A stretch of 64,000 bases of DNA from Flavobacteriales bacterium. GTDB taxonomy: Bacteria > Bacteroidota > Bacteroidia > Flavobacteriales_D > Crocinitomicaceae. The translations under genes were made by a program, and so were the position numbers. A model generated the notes under the pieces. That model was given only the letters and a program-made list of their open reading frames with translations, ran no database searches and was not told the DNA's origin. The stretch lies in NCBI GenBank assembly GCA_022361195.1, contig JAKSBJ010000178.1:24919-88918 (forward strand). Reading direction: 5' to 3'. Shown one piece after another: positions 38,557 through 47,025 of the stretch (its first letter is position 1; the number at the start of each line of letters is the position of its first letter).

Positions 38557-39854
38557 ATGAAGAAAATTTTACCTATTTTAAGTATTGCAACTTTTAGCTT
38601 GGTTTCCTATTCTCAGGAAGTCGAAGGAATTGGTTGCGGAAGTGATAACTACTACCAACAACATTTAGATAATCACCCCGAGGTAGTTGCGGAACGTGCA
38701 GAATTGGAGACGTTTACGCAAGAATTTTCGGAGCAATATGATCCTCATGAAAGGGGAACGGTTAAAATAATCCCGGTTGTTTTCCATGTGAATGATCCTT
38801 CAGATCCTTATAAAGTAACAATGGCACAGATTGAATCGGCTATGGAGATTTTAAATGAAGATTTTTCGGCTATGAATGCAGACATTGCAGACATCCGTCC
38901 TGAGTTTGAAGATATTGTAGCTGATATGGAAATCCAATTCTGTCTGGCATCGATTGATCCCGATGGGAATCCTACCACTGGTGTTACTTACCATACGAAT
39001 AGTTATAATGGAAGAGAACCGGATGGATACGGTTCAGCGGTCAAAGGAGTTGAATATTGGCCTGGTGAAAAATACCTGAACATTTGGATTGTAAATTATG
39101 TAGAGGATGATGGAAGTTTATACAATTCAGGATGGGCTTATTTACCCGATAACTGGGTGGCTGATAATGAATTGGACGGAATTGTTTACAATCATAGGTA
39201 TTTGGGATATGAAGGTTCATCAGAAGTTTCTGGTCCTGATAGCTGGCAAGCTGAAATGGCTCGTGTTTTGACACATGAGGTAGGACATTACCTCAATTTG
39301 CACCATACTTTTTATAACTATTGCTCGTCTCCAGGAGATTATGTGGATGACACTCCTTATGTTTATTATCATGATCTAACAATTGTGAACAACTCGGTAC
39401 GTTTTGTTCAGGTACTTCGGTTGTAATGGATCAGAATTACATGGATTATACTCCATGTCCAAGCATGTATTCATTAGGACAAAAAACACGTGTTATGGCG
39501 GCATTAAATTCGCTTGTTGCAGGAAGAAATAATTTGTGGAAGGAAGAGAACTTAATTGCCACAGGGTGTATGACAATTGATGATGTAGGATTAGAAAACA
39601 CGAATGAACTGGAATATATAAAACTAGTACCTAATCCAGCCCAAACTACAGTTTATCTTGAATTGAATGATATTGAGGCTGATCAATTAGAGCTGTGGAT
39701 TAGAAATCCGCTAGGGCAATTGGTACATGAAGAAAAAATTGAAACCGCAAATTCTGTTGTCAAACTTGACGTTTCTAATCTTCCGGAGGGACTTTATTGG
39801 GTAGAAATATCAAATGGAAAAACTTCCGCAACAAAGAAATTGATCATAGAGTAG
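38557..39854 (+). pseudogene. M43 pappalysin-like metalloprotease with T9SS sorting domain, broken by a frameshift
   Basis: The first frame (38557-39426, 289 residues) has a signal peptide and the zinc motif HEVGHYLNLHHTF near residue 240, followed by GDYVDDTPY, then runs off into unrelated residues. From about 39375 a second frame carries the expected continuation SNNCEQLGTFCSGTSVVMDQ, then NYMDYTPCPSMYSLGQKTRV, and ends in a C-terminal domain VPNPAQTTVYLEL...KKLIIE typical of type IX secretion cargo. One missing base near 39375 explains the break. Intact, this would be a ~432-residue secreted protease. It may be a true mutation or a sequence error; either way the zinc site and met-turn are separated. 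Confidence 0.85.
39426..39854 (+). other. Detached C-terminal part of the M43 protease: met-turn region and T9SS type A domain
   Basis: Taken alone, this frame starts at ATG 39426, whose first base is also the last base of the upstream stop codon TAA (39424-39426), so it could be read as a separate 142-residue gene. However, coding sequence in this frame continues upstream of that ATG to about 39375 and completes the metalloprotease domain. The first ~40 residues hold the met-turn-like YMDYTPCPSM; about 65-142 form the T9SS sorting domain (LPEGLYWVEIS near the end). Without a signal peptide it could not be exported by itself. Confidence 0.75.
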
Positions 39855-39874
39855 GTAAAAAGTGATCAATACAT

Positions 39875-39964
39875 AGGGTGTTGAACAAGCAAGTAAAAGC
39901 CAGGTAACTCAAAGTACCCGATTATTTTGAATTAAAGTGTACGTTCAGCACCCTTCTTTTTCCT
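39875..39964 (+). terminator. Long-stem terminator between convergent genes
   Basis: AGGGTGTTGAAC (39875-39886) pairs with GTTCAGCACCCT (39943-39954) with a single G-U, enclosing 56 bases that include a small GGTA/TACC hairpin. A T-rich tract follows on the + strand. It separates the protease gene from the convergent GH3 fusion. Confidence 0.65.
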
Positions 39965-39978
39965 TTAAGGAGTTTTAA

Positions 39979-42966
39979 TTACTTAGCAGCGTTGTAGATA
40001 ACGTTTTGAATATCTGTACGGATGTTCTCTTTCACCAATAGCCAATTTTCAGCGTTTGGATAAACACGGTTACTCAGGAAAACATAAACAATTTCGTTTT
40101 CAGGATCGGCCCAGCAAATAGTTCCTGTAAATCCCTGATGTCCAAAACTGCTCAATGATACTTGATTGCAAGTTGGACCTCCATTTAAGGAACGAACGGG
40201 CTTATCAAATCCGGCACCTCTTCGGTTACGCGGGCAAAATTGACAACGAGTAAAATCAGCTATCGTATCTTTATTGAGGTAATTTACTCCTCCGTAGTTT
40301 CCATCATTGATGAGCATATACATCAATGTTCCTAAATCCAAAGCATTTGAAAATAGTCCTGCATGTCCGCCAACTCCACCTTGCATAGCTGCTCCCGGAT
40401 CGTGAACATTTCCATGAATGAGTTGCTTTCTGTAAATTTTATCATCCTCGGTAGGTGTAATTTGATCTTTGGAGAAATGATAAAGTGGATGATAGGTCAT
40501 ATGACTTAATCCCATTGGTTTGTAAAAAGTATTGGCAACATAGTGATCAAGTTTTTCTCCAGTTTCTTTTTCAATAATTGCCTTGATAAAATAATAGCCC
40601 AAATCAGAATATTTGTAGGTTTTACTTCGCAATGGCTTTTGTATAATTCGTTTTATCATCACGGTATCATATCCTTCGGCGATGTATAGATTCTCAGCTA
40701 CTTTCTCCAAATTTGCTGCAGAATCTTTAGCGTAAATGGAGTAGTCAAGTTGCCCTTCTTTTAAGGTTTTGGTGTAGAATGGGATCCATGGATGAAGTCC
40801 TGCTTGATGCGCCAGCATATGTCGTAAAATCATCTTTTCGTAACGGGTCGAATCTACCCACTCTGGTAAATAGTTTGTTAGGCGATTGTCAATATCAATG
40901 GTACCTTCGGCTTGTAAACGAATCAGAGAAACGGTTGTCGCAGCTATCTTTGTAATAGAGGCCAAATCGTACAAATCATCCGTTTTTACTTTCTGTTTTT
41001 TATCATAGGTATGATGTCCAAAGGCCTTGTTGTAAAAGACATTTCCATCTTTTATGGCCAGGACCTGACAACCGGGAAAAGCTTTCATTCTAATTGCTTT
41101 ATTACAAATGGCATCAACTCCCTCCATTGTTTTAGAGCTTATTCCAATTTCTTCTGGTAAAACGTGGCTAAGACGAATTTTTTTATCTAAGCTTAAACCT
41201 GTCCCAGAAGGAAAAAATTCTGATCCACTAACAGGAAGTTTACCTTTAGGTAATAATCCTCCATAAATTAATTGAGCGGCGGCTTCATTTGAGTTTTCTG
41301 AATCTTGATAAGCAACCACAAAAGCTTCTGTGCTTTCCAAATCACCAAACTTCTCCAGTACATACGGATTACCAAATAAGACGGTAATCATCTCATGATC
41401 TTTGGCTAATGTGTTATGGATAGCAATGGATTGATAAGTAATACCAAAGTTTCTTCTGGGGCTGTTATTGGTTCGGTGAAAACCAACGATAATACGATCA
41501 TATTGCTCGCATTTTTGAATCAGTTGGTTCTCTTCTGTCGAGGATAATGAACGTGGAATTTGAATTTGATCAATTTGGTGATACTTCTGAATGGTCGTGT
41601 AAAAAGCATTGTTCTTAACACCCCCTACATTCAAGTAAACAGTTTTTACCGTATCTACATTAATAATGGGGAGAGTAGCTGAATCATTTTTTATGAGTGT
41701 AATTGAATTTTTAGCGAGTTGCTTATTCAGGGCCTCATACTCAATTTTATTCAAACGTTCATACAGTCCATCCGTCTCAATTGGAGAATAATTATTTAAA
41801 CCAGCCCATTCTTTTGCTTTGAGAATTTTAAGGCAACGTTGGTCAATCTCCTCTTGGCTAATTTCTCCAGCTATGATAGCATCTTTAATCTTTTTAATAG
41901 CAATGGGAACATCTGCCGGGAATAGTAAAATGTCATTTCCAGCCAATAAAGCTTTCAAATCGACTTCTCCAGGACCGTAATAGGCTGAAACTCCTTTCAT
42001 ATTGAGAGCATCGGTAAAAATCAATCCTTCAAATCCCAATTGATTTTTGAGCAAATCAGTCACAATCTTTTTAGAAAGGGTAGAGGCTTGGTTTTGCGTA
42101 TTGTCTAATTGAGGGATGTATAAATGGGCTACCATCATACTCGCTAAACCTTGATTAATAAGATGTTTAAAAGGGTACAGTTCCAAAGAATCCAAACGCT
42201 CAAGAGAATGAGGAATGGTTGGTAGACTCTTGTGTGAATCCATATCTGTATCACCATGACCTGGAAAATGTTTACCACAAGCAATCACGTTTTGATCTTG
42301 CATTCCCTTCATATAAGCCAATCCAAGCTTAGCTACATTCTCTTTTACCTCACCAAAGGCACGATTGTTAATAACAGGATTTTTAGCATTGTTGTTTACA
42401 TCAATGACAGGTGCAAAATTGATGTGAATCCCTAACTCCTTACATTGTTCAGCAATTTGCTTTCCCATCTCATAGACTAACGACGAGTCCTGAATGGCTC
42501 CTAGCATCATTTGACGTGGATATTTAATCGTCGAATCCAAACGCATTGAAAGACCCCATTCTCCATCAATGGCAATAAACAAAGGCGTTTTAGCATTTTG
42601 TTGATAATGATTGGTTAAATGCGCCTGTTTTAGGGGACTGCCTTTAAAGAAAATTAAACCTCCAATTTTATATTCTTCAACCAGCTTATTGACTTGGGTA
42701 ACATGCGCCTGATCTTTATTGGAATAGGCTGCTACCATAAATAATTGCGCAATACGTTCTTCAGGGCTTAATGAAGCAAAAACAGAGTCGGCCCAGCTTG
42801 ATTTAACATCTAAAAAAGCAGGTGATAATTTATTATCTGCTAAATTGTCAGTTGAGGTACCCGAATCCTGACACCAAAGTCCATTTCCAATAAAAAGTAC
42901 TGAAAATAGAGTCAATAGGGTTGTTTTTTGTCGATAAAATATGTTCATGTAAGTCCTTATTTGCAC
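39979..42966 (-). CDS. Glycoside hydrolase family 3 (NagZ-type) fused to a serine hydrolase/beta-lactamase domain
   Basis: 995 residues with a signal peptide (start at 42966, or ATG 42948 for MNIFYRQ). Residues ~55-400 form a GH3 barrel: IDGEWGLSMRLD, KHFPGHGDTDMDSHKSLP with the catalytic His/Asp dyad of NagZ, and FTDALNMKGV with the nucleophile Asp. A GH3 C-domain-like linker follows (~400-600). Residues ~620-990 are a class C beta-lactamase/esterase-type domain with Ser in SITKIAAT (SxxK), Tyr in KYSDLGYY, and HQGFTGT. This fusion is known in Bacteroidota and suggests periplasmic peptidoglycan or muropeptide trimming. Confidence 0.88.
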   Translation of the reverse strand: MQIRTYMNIFYRQKTTLLTLFSVLFIGNGLWCQDSGTSTDNLADNKLSPAFLDVKSSWADSVFASLSPEERIAQLFMVAAYSNKDQAHVTQVNKLVEEYKIGGLIFFKGSPLKQAHLTNHYQQNAKTPLFIAIDGEWGLSMRLDSTIKYPRQMMLGAIQDSSLVYEMGKQIAEQCKELGIHINFAPVIDVNNNAKNPVINNRAFGEVKENVAKLGLAYMKGMQDQNVIACGKHFPGHGDTDMDSHKSLPTIPHSLERLDSLELYPFKHLINQGLASMMVAHLYIPQLDNTQNQASTLSKKIVTDLLKNQLGFEGLIFTDALNMKGVSAYYGPGEVDLKALLAGNDILLFPADVPIAIKKIKDAIIAGEISQEEIDQRCLKILKAKEWAGLNNYSPIETDGLYERLNKIEYEALNKQLAKNSITLIKNDSATLPIINVDTVKTVYLNVGGVKNNAFYTTIQKYHQIDQIQIPRSLSSTEENQLIQKCEQYDRIIVGFHRTNNSPRRNFGITYQSIAIHNTLAKDHEMITVLFGNPYVLEKFGDLESTEAFVVAYQDSENSNEAAAQLIYGGLLPKGKLPVSGSEFFPSGTGLSLDKKIRLSHVLPEEIGISSKTMEGVDAICNKAIRMKAFPGCQVLAIKDGNVFYNKAFGHHTYDKKQKVKTDDLYDLASITKIAATTVSLIRLQAEGTIDIDNRLTNYLPEWVDSTRYEKMILRHMLAHQAGLHPWIPFYTKTLKEGQLDYSIYAKDSAANLEKVAENLYIAEGYDTVMIKRIIQKPLRSKTYKYSDLGYYFIKAIIEKETGEKLDHYVANTFYKPMGLSHMTYHPLYHFSKDQITPTEDDKIYRKQLIHGNVHDPGAAMQGGVGGHAGLFSNALDLGTLMYMLINDGNYGGVNYLNKDTIADFTRCQFCPRNRRGAGFDKPVRSLNGGPTCNQVSLSSFGHQGFTGTICWADPENEIVYVFLSNRVYPNAENWLLVKENIRTDIQNVIYNAAK

Positions 42967-42997
42967 GCTTTGCCGAATTTAATTAATAACTTAAAGC

Positions 42998-43025
42998 ACA
43001 AATCTTGCCATGGTACAAGATTTGT
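42998..43025. promoter_or_regulatory. Perfect 10-base inverted repeat, candidate operator
   Basis: ACAAATCTTG (42998-43007) and CAAGATTTGT (43016-43025) are exact reverse complements with an 8-base spacer. The dyad lies 31 bases upstream of the GH3 fusion's start and 129 bases from the rightward gene. No T run follows, so an operator or hairpin in the 5' leader is likelier than a terminator. Confidence 0.6.
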
Positions 43026-43095
43026 TCACATTAGAGGGTGGAAACACCGTTAATATTGTGAGTAGTTTCGGCAGTCAGGATGAATTTAATCTGAT

Positions 43096-43103
43096 TATAT
43101 TTG
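43096..43103 (+). promoter_or_regulatory. Candidate -7 element for the gene before mutL
   Basis: TATATTTG fits TAnnTTTG exactly, 50 bases before the start codon at 43154. No clear -33 element is seen. Confidence 0.38.
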
Positions 43104-43153
43104 TCTGACAAGACAGCTTTATTATTCGCTCAAATAAGAAAGGAGAATTTATT

Positions 43154-43489
43154 ATGAAGTGGGGAAGAGTATCATTGTTTAAGCTACCAAATCAACATCG
43201 TCGATTTGAGTACATTCCGCGTTATTACGATCCGCGTAAGGAATCTTTGAAAAAGAAAATTCAGGAAGCCAAGGGAGAAGGATTAGTTGATGAGGAAGGA
43301 AAATATGCGCGTGAAATTAGTTTTAGAGCGAAGGTACAGGACAAATGGGGAAATTCGGAATACCGAAGTAAAAGCATGAGTTCTAATGTTCGTTTGTTAC
43401 TCATTTTAGGAGTAATGATTGTTGTTGTCTATTATATCTTTCAGGCGCTTGATTTTGGAGGATCAGCAATTGACCAGCTGAATAAATAA
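43154..43489 (+). CDS. Conserved small membrane-anchored protein upstream of mutL
   Basis: 111 residues. A basic, charged N-terminal part (RRFEYIPRYYDPRKESLKKK) is followed by a single membrane helix (about 82-98, LLLILGVMIVVVYYIF) and a short tail. Short proteins with the F-x-Y-x-PRYYD motif next to mutL are common in Bacteroidota and are sometimes labelled riboflavin synthase subunit beta without functional support. The role is unknown. The stop is 2 bases before mutL, so it is the first gene of that operon. Confidence 0.72.
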   Translation: MKWGRVSLFKLPNQHRRFEYIPRYYDPRKESLKKKIQEAKGEGLVDEEGKYAREISFRAKVQDKWGNSEYRSKSMSSNVRLLLILGVMIVVVYYIFQALDFGGSAIDQLNK

Positions 43490-43491
43490 GA

Positions 43492-45381
43492 ATGGCAGAA
43501 GTAATAAAACTCTTAGCCGATCACATTGCAAATCAAATTGCGGCAGGTGAAGTCGTTCAACGACCGGCCTCTGTGGTCAAAGAGCTTATTGAAAATTCAA
43601 TTGATTCTGGAGCTGATCGCATTCAGCTAATCGCAAAGGACGGTGGTAAAACACTGGTTCAGGTGATTGATAACGGATCGGGAATGTCCGAAATGGATGC
43701 CCGAATGTGTTTTGAACGTCATGCAACGAGTAAAATTAGCTCAGCTGATGACCTTTTTCAATTACAAACAAAAGGATTTAGGGGAGAGGCTTTAGCTTCA
43801 ATAGCAGCTATTGCCCATGTTTCCTTAAAAACCCGTTTGCATGATGCCGAATTAGGAACTGAAATTATCAATGAAGGTTCACAAATTGTATCGCAAGAGG
43901 CTTGTGCTTTTTCAGCCGGAACCTCCATTGCGGTAAAGAATTTGTTTTTTAATGTTCCGGCCCGAAGAAACTTTTTGGGTAAAAATACCACGGAGTATCG
44001 CAAAATCTTGGATGAGTTCTTGAGAATTGCCCTGGTTCATCCCGAAATTCAGTTGAGCTTTCACCATGATGATAATGAAATCTATAATCTCCCTAAACAG
44101 GGACTGAGACAACGAATTGTTCAGGTATTTGGAAATGCTTATAATCAGCGTTTGGTTCCGGTGAATGAGGAGACGGATTTGGTGAAAATTACCGGATTTG
44201 TGACTAAGCCTGAGTTTGCAAAAGCTTCACGAGATCAGCAGTATCTCTTTGTCAATGATCGTTATTTCAAAGATCGATACTTTAATCATGCTATCCAAAA
44301 TGCTTATGATGGATTAGTTCCATCGGGAAAGTTCCCGCCTTATTTTCTTTATTTTGATGTACCTACAGAGTCTATCGATGTTAATGTACATCCGACCAAA
44401 ACGGAGGTGAAATTTGAAGAAAATCAGGCCATTTATGCGATTATCCGTTCATCAGTGAAGCAAGCATTAGGACAGTTTAATATCGCTCCAACTTTAGATT
44501 TTGAAAGGGAAACATCTTTTGATCCTCCTAAGCTAAAAGCAGGAGAGGCAGTTCGTATTCCTGAAATAAAGGTAGATCCTGATTATAATCCTTTTCATTC
44601 TACAAAGCCTTCAACAAGTTCTCATTCGAGCGGAAGTACAATTTCTTCTAAAGGATTCAGTCAAATGAAACCCGCTCGTGCAGATTGGGAGAATTTTTAC
44701 GAGGGAGTGAAGGAGCAGGAGGATAAAACTACTCAAGAGTTTGAGCAGGAGATGGAAGAGGAGACAGGAGGAGAAATTTCAGGAGTTACTATTCCGTCGT
44801 CACTGAATAATGAGATGGATATTGAGCGAAAGAAACCAGTTCAGATCAGCGAGAAGTATATTATGACTTCGGTGAAGAATGGATTTTTGTTGATTGATCA
44901 GTATCGAGCTCATTGCCGTATTTTGTTTGAGAGTTTTATGACGGAGGATGGAGCTAAAAGTAACGCCCAAAAGTTGTTATTTCCTGAAAATTTGGAGATC
45001 GATGCAGTTGATTTACCTTGGTGGGCAGAGGCAATACCTCATTTAAATGAATTAGGATTTGAATTGAAGCTGGAGGATAAGCTCATCACCATTGATGCAG
45101 TTCCGGCGGATGCGAAAGATTCTAATGCTGCGCGTCTGTTGCAAGCTACTTTTGAGCAGTTTAAAAATAGCGAGCAAGTAGAGGATTTAAATTTAAATGA
45201 AAAGCTGGCCTTATCCATGGCTTCAGCTTTGGCAATAAAGGGAGGGAATAAGTTGAGTACAGCTGAAATGGAATTTTTTGTAGATGCTTTGTTCGCTTGT
45301 GAAAGTCCACAGCTGTCGCCACATGGAAAAAAAATTATAGAAACCTTCACAATGGAGGAAATTACCCAAAGATTTAATTAG
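43492..45381 (+). CDS. mutL: DNA mismatch repair protein MutL
   Basis: 629 residues. The GHKL ATPase domain is intact: VVKELIENSIDSGADRI, VIDNGSGMSEMDAR, FERHATSKI and FRGEALASIAAIAHV; the conserved DVNVHPTKTEVKF ends the N-terminal half. A low-complexity linker (about 365-440) leads to the dimerisation domain. There, the endonuclease motif DQHAx2Ex4E of many MutL proteins reads DQYRAHCRILFE (469-480), and the late CPHGRP reads LSPHGKKI, so endonuclease activity is unlikely. I recall similar degeneration in other Bacteroidota MutL proteins. A rhomboid gene begins directly after the stop. Confidence 0.95.
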   Translation: MAEVIKLLADHIANQIAAGEVVQRPASVVKELIENSIDSGADRIQLIAKDGGKTLVQVIDNGSGMSEMDARMCFERHATSKISSADDLFQLQTKGFRGEALASIAAIAHVSLKTRLHDAELGTEIINEGSQIVSQEACAFSAGTSIAVKNLFFNVPARRNFLGKNTTEYRKILDEFLRIALVHPEIQLSFHHDDNEIYNLPKQGLRQRIVQVFGNAYNQRLVPVNEETDLVKITGFVTKPEFAKASRDQQYLFVNDRYFKDRYFNHAIQNAYDGLVPSGKFPPYFLYFDVPTESIDVNVHPTKTEVKFEENQAIYAIIRSSVKQALGQFNIAPTLDFERETSFDPPKLKAGEAVRIPEIKVDPDYNPFHSTKPSTSSHSSGSTISSKGFSQMKPARADWENFYEGVKEQEDKTTQEFEQEMEEETGGEISGVTIPSSLNNEMDIERKKPVQISEKYIMTSVKNGFLLIDQYRAHCRILFESFMTEDGAKSNAQKLLFPENLEIDAVDLPWWAEAIPHLNELGFELKLEDKLITIDAVPADAKDSNAARLLQATFEQFKNSEQVEDLNLNEKLALSMASALAIKGGNKLSTAEMEFFVDALFACESPQLSPHGKKIIETFTMEEITQRFN

Positions 45382-46119
45382 ATGTTCAGAAATATATTTC
45401 AAAATATGCCGCCAGTGGTTAAGAATTTGTTGATTCTTAATGCACTGTTCTTTTTGGCAAAGATTGTATTTGAAGCTCAAGGGATTGATTTAGGAAGAAT
45501 GCTGGGGTTGTATTATCCTGCTTCCGAAAACTTTCAACCGTTTCAAATTGCAACGCACTTTTTCATGCATGCGGATTTCATGCATATTTTCTTTAACATG
45601 TTTGCATTGGTGGTATTTGGCTCGCATCTCGAGCGGTACTGGGGAGCAAAGAGGTTCCTTATTTATTACTTTGCAACGGCTATTGGAGCTGCATTCCTTT
45701 ACACTTTTGTTCAGGGAATTGAGGTATACAACTTTACAGGAGAATTCTTCCCAGATGTTCATATTAACATTTTGGACGAAGGACCAAGTGGTATTCGTTT
45801 TGTGACGAGCCCTGATTTACCAGGATATGGTGAGGCTGGAAAAATCTTCCTGACTGAATGCGTAGGTGCTTCGGGAGCGGTATATGGATTAATTATTGCC
45901 TTTGCTTTATTATTCCCGAATACACAGTTTATGTTGCTGTTTCCACCAATTCCGATTAAGGCAAAATGGTTGGCGGTGATTTTAGGTGCATTTGCCTTGA
46001 TTTCGGCTATTCAGGATAATCCTAACGATTCGGTGGCACATTTTGCTCATTTAGGAGGAATGTTGTTTGGTTTCATCATCATTAAAATTTGGCAAAGGGA
46101 TAAAACAAAATTCTATTAA
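45382..46119 (+). CDS. Rhomboid family intramembrane serine protease
   Basis: 245 residues with about six membrane helices. The rhomboid core is present: HFFMHADFMHIFFNMFAL in helix 2, the catalytic Ser in GASGAVYG (about residue 165), and His in AHFAHLGGMLFG (about 220), the Ser-His dyad of active rhomboids. It cleaves membrane helices of unknown substrates. It starts on the base after the mutL stop and ends overlapping a second rhomboid gene (TAATG). Confidence 0.92.
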   Translation: MFRNIFQNMPPVVKNLLILNALFFLAKIVFEAQGIDLGRMLGLYYPASENFQPFQIATHFFMHADFMHIFFNMFALVVFGSHLERYWGAKRFLIYYFATAIGAAFLYTFVQGIEVYNFTGEFFPDVHINILDEGPSGIRFVTSPDLPGYGEAGKIFLTECVGASGAVYGLIIAFALLFPNTQFMLLFPPIPIKAKWLAVILGAFALISAIQDNPNDSVAHFAHLGGMLFGFIIIKIWQRDKTKFY

Positions 46120-47024
46120 TGAGAGAGGAGAGTGTTTGGGCATACATAAGACGTTTTTTCAAACAGTCAGGAATGACTGGCAAATTACTGCTTGTTAATG
46201 CCATTGTATTTTTATTCTTCACCCTTTTGTTCCTGGTTCAGGAGCTATTTAAGGTGGATGGATTAGAGGATGTGGTAAAGAGCCAATTTGCAGCGCCGGG
46301 TAATCCTAAGACTCTAATTTATAAGCCCTGGTCGGTTATTACGCAGTTGTTTACGCATGCTAATTTTGCGCACTTTGCTTTTAACATGATCATGTTCTAT
46401 TTTTCGGCTCGAATTTTTGTCATGTTCTTTGGAGAGAGAAGGCTATTAACCACTTATTTTTTAGGGGGGATATTCGCTTATTTATTCCACATCGTATGCT
46501 ATTATACGATTCCAGCTTTCTCAACGAGCGAGGCCCCATCGTTAATTGGAGCTTCAGCTTCTATCATGGCCATTTTTATGGCTATTTCCTTTCACCGTCC
46601 ATCTTATAGGGTTCAGTTGTTTGGAATTATTCCGGTTCCGTTAATTGTATTAGCAATTCTGTATATTGTTGGAGATTTACGGGACATTACTTCCGAAGAT
46701 AATATAGCTCACTTAGCTCATCTGGGAGGTGCACTTTTTGGTGCATTGTCGATTATTAATATCAATTCATCCAAAAATTTTATGAATCGTTTTGAGAAAT
46801 GGTTATCGAAATTGAAAATGCCTTCTTTTAAGCGTAAGCCAAAAATGAAAGTGCATAAAAATGATGAGGTTCGTAACATGACGGACGATCAATATAATTC
46901 TCAAAAGAAAGCAAATTCGGATCGGATAGATGCTATTTTAGATAAGATTTCCAAAAAGGGTTACGACGGATTGACAAAGGAGGAAAAGGAAATTTTGTTT
47001 AACGAAAGCAAAAGAAAACAGTAG
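46119..47024 (+). CDS. Second rhomboid-like intramembrane protease with C-terminal extension
   Basis: 301 residues. Six helices with HANFAHFAFNMIMFY in helix 2, the Ser motif as LIGASASIMAIF (GASA rather than GxSG, about 143-146), and HLAHLGGALFG with the catalytic His. Thus it probably remains active with a variant motif. After the last helix a ~75-residue charged cytoplasmic tail ends EKEILFNESKRKQ. Two adjacent rhomboids overlapping by one base suggest paired function or duplication. Confidence 0.88.
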   Translation: MREESVWAYIRRFFKQSGMTGKLLLVNAIVFLFFTLLFLVQELFKVDGLEDVVKSQFAAPGNPKTLIYKPWSVITQLFTHANFAHFAFNMIMFYFSARIFVMFFGERRLLTTYFLGGIFAYLFHIVCYYTIPAFSTSEAPSLIGASASIMAIFMAISFHRPSYRVQLFGIIPVPLIVLAILYIVGDLRDITSEDNIAHLAHLGGALFGALSIININSSKNFMNRFEKWLSKLKMPSFKRKPKMKVHKNDEVRNMTDDQYNSQKKANSDRIDAILDKISKKGYDGLTKEEKEILFNESKRKQ

Positions 47025-47025
47025 T

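Noticed and set aside
39360..39430. Programmed frameshift in the metalloprotease gene
   Set aside because: No slippery heptamer or stimulatory structure is evident; a mutation or sequencing error is simpler.
45490..45762. Long antisense frames inside rhomboid, mutL, acnA, gyrB and TonB receptor genes
   Set aside because: They follow the codon pattern of the genes on the other strand, have no domain features and lack start signals.
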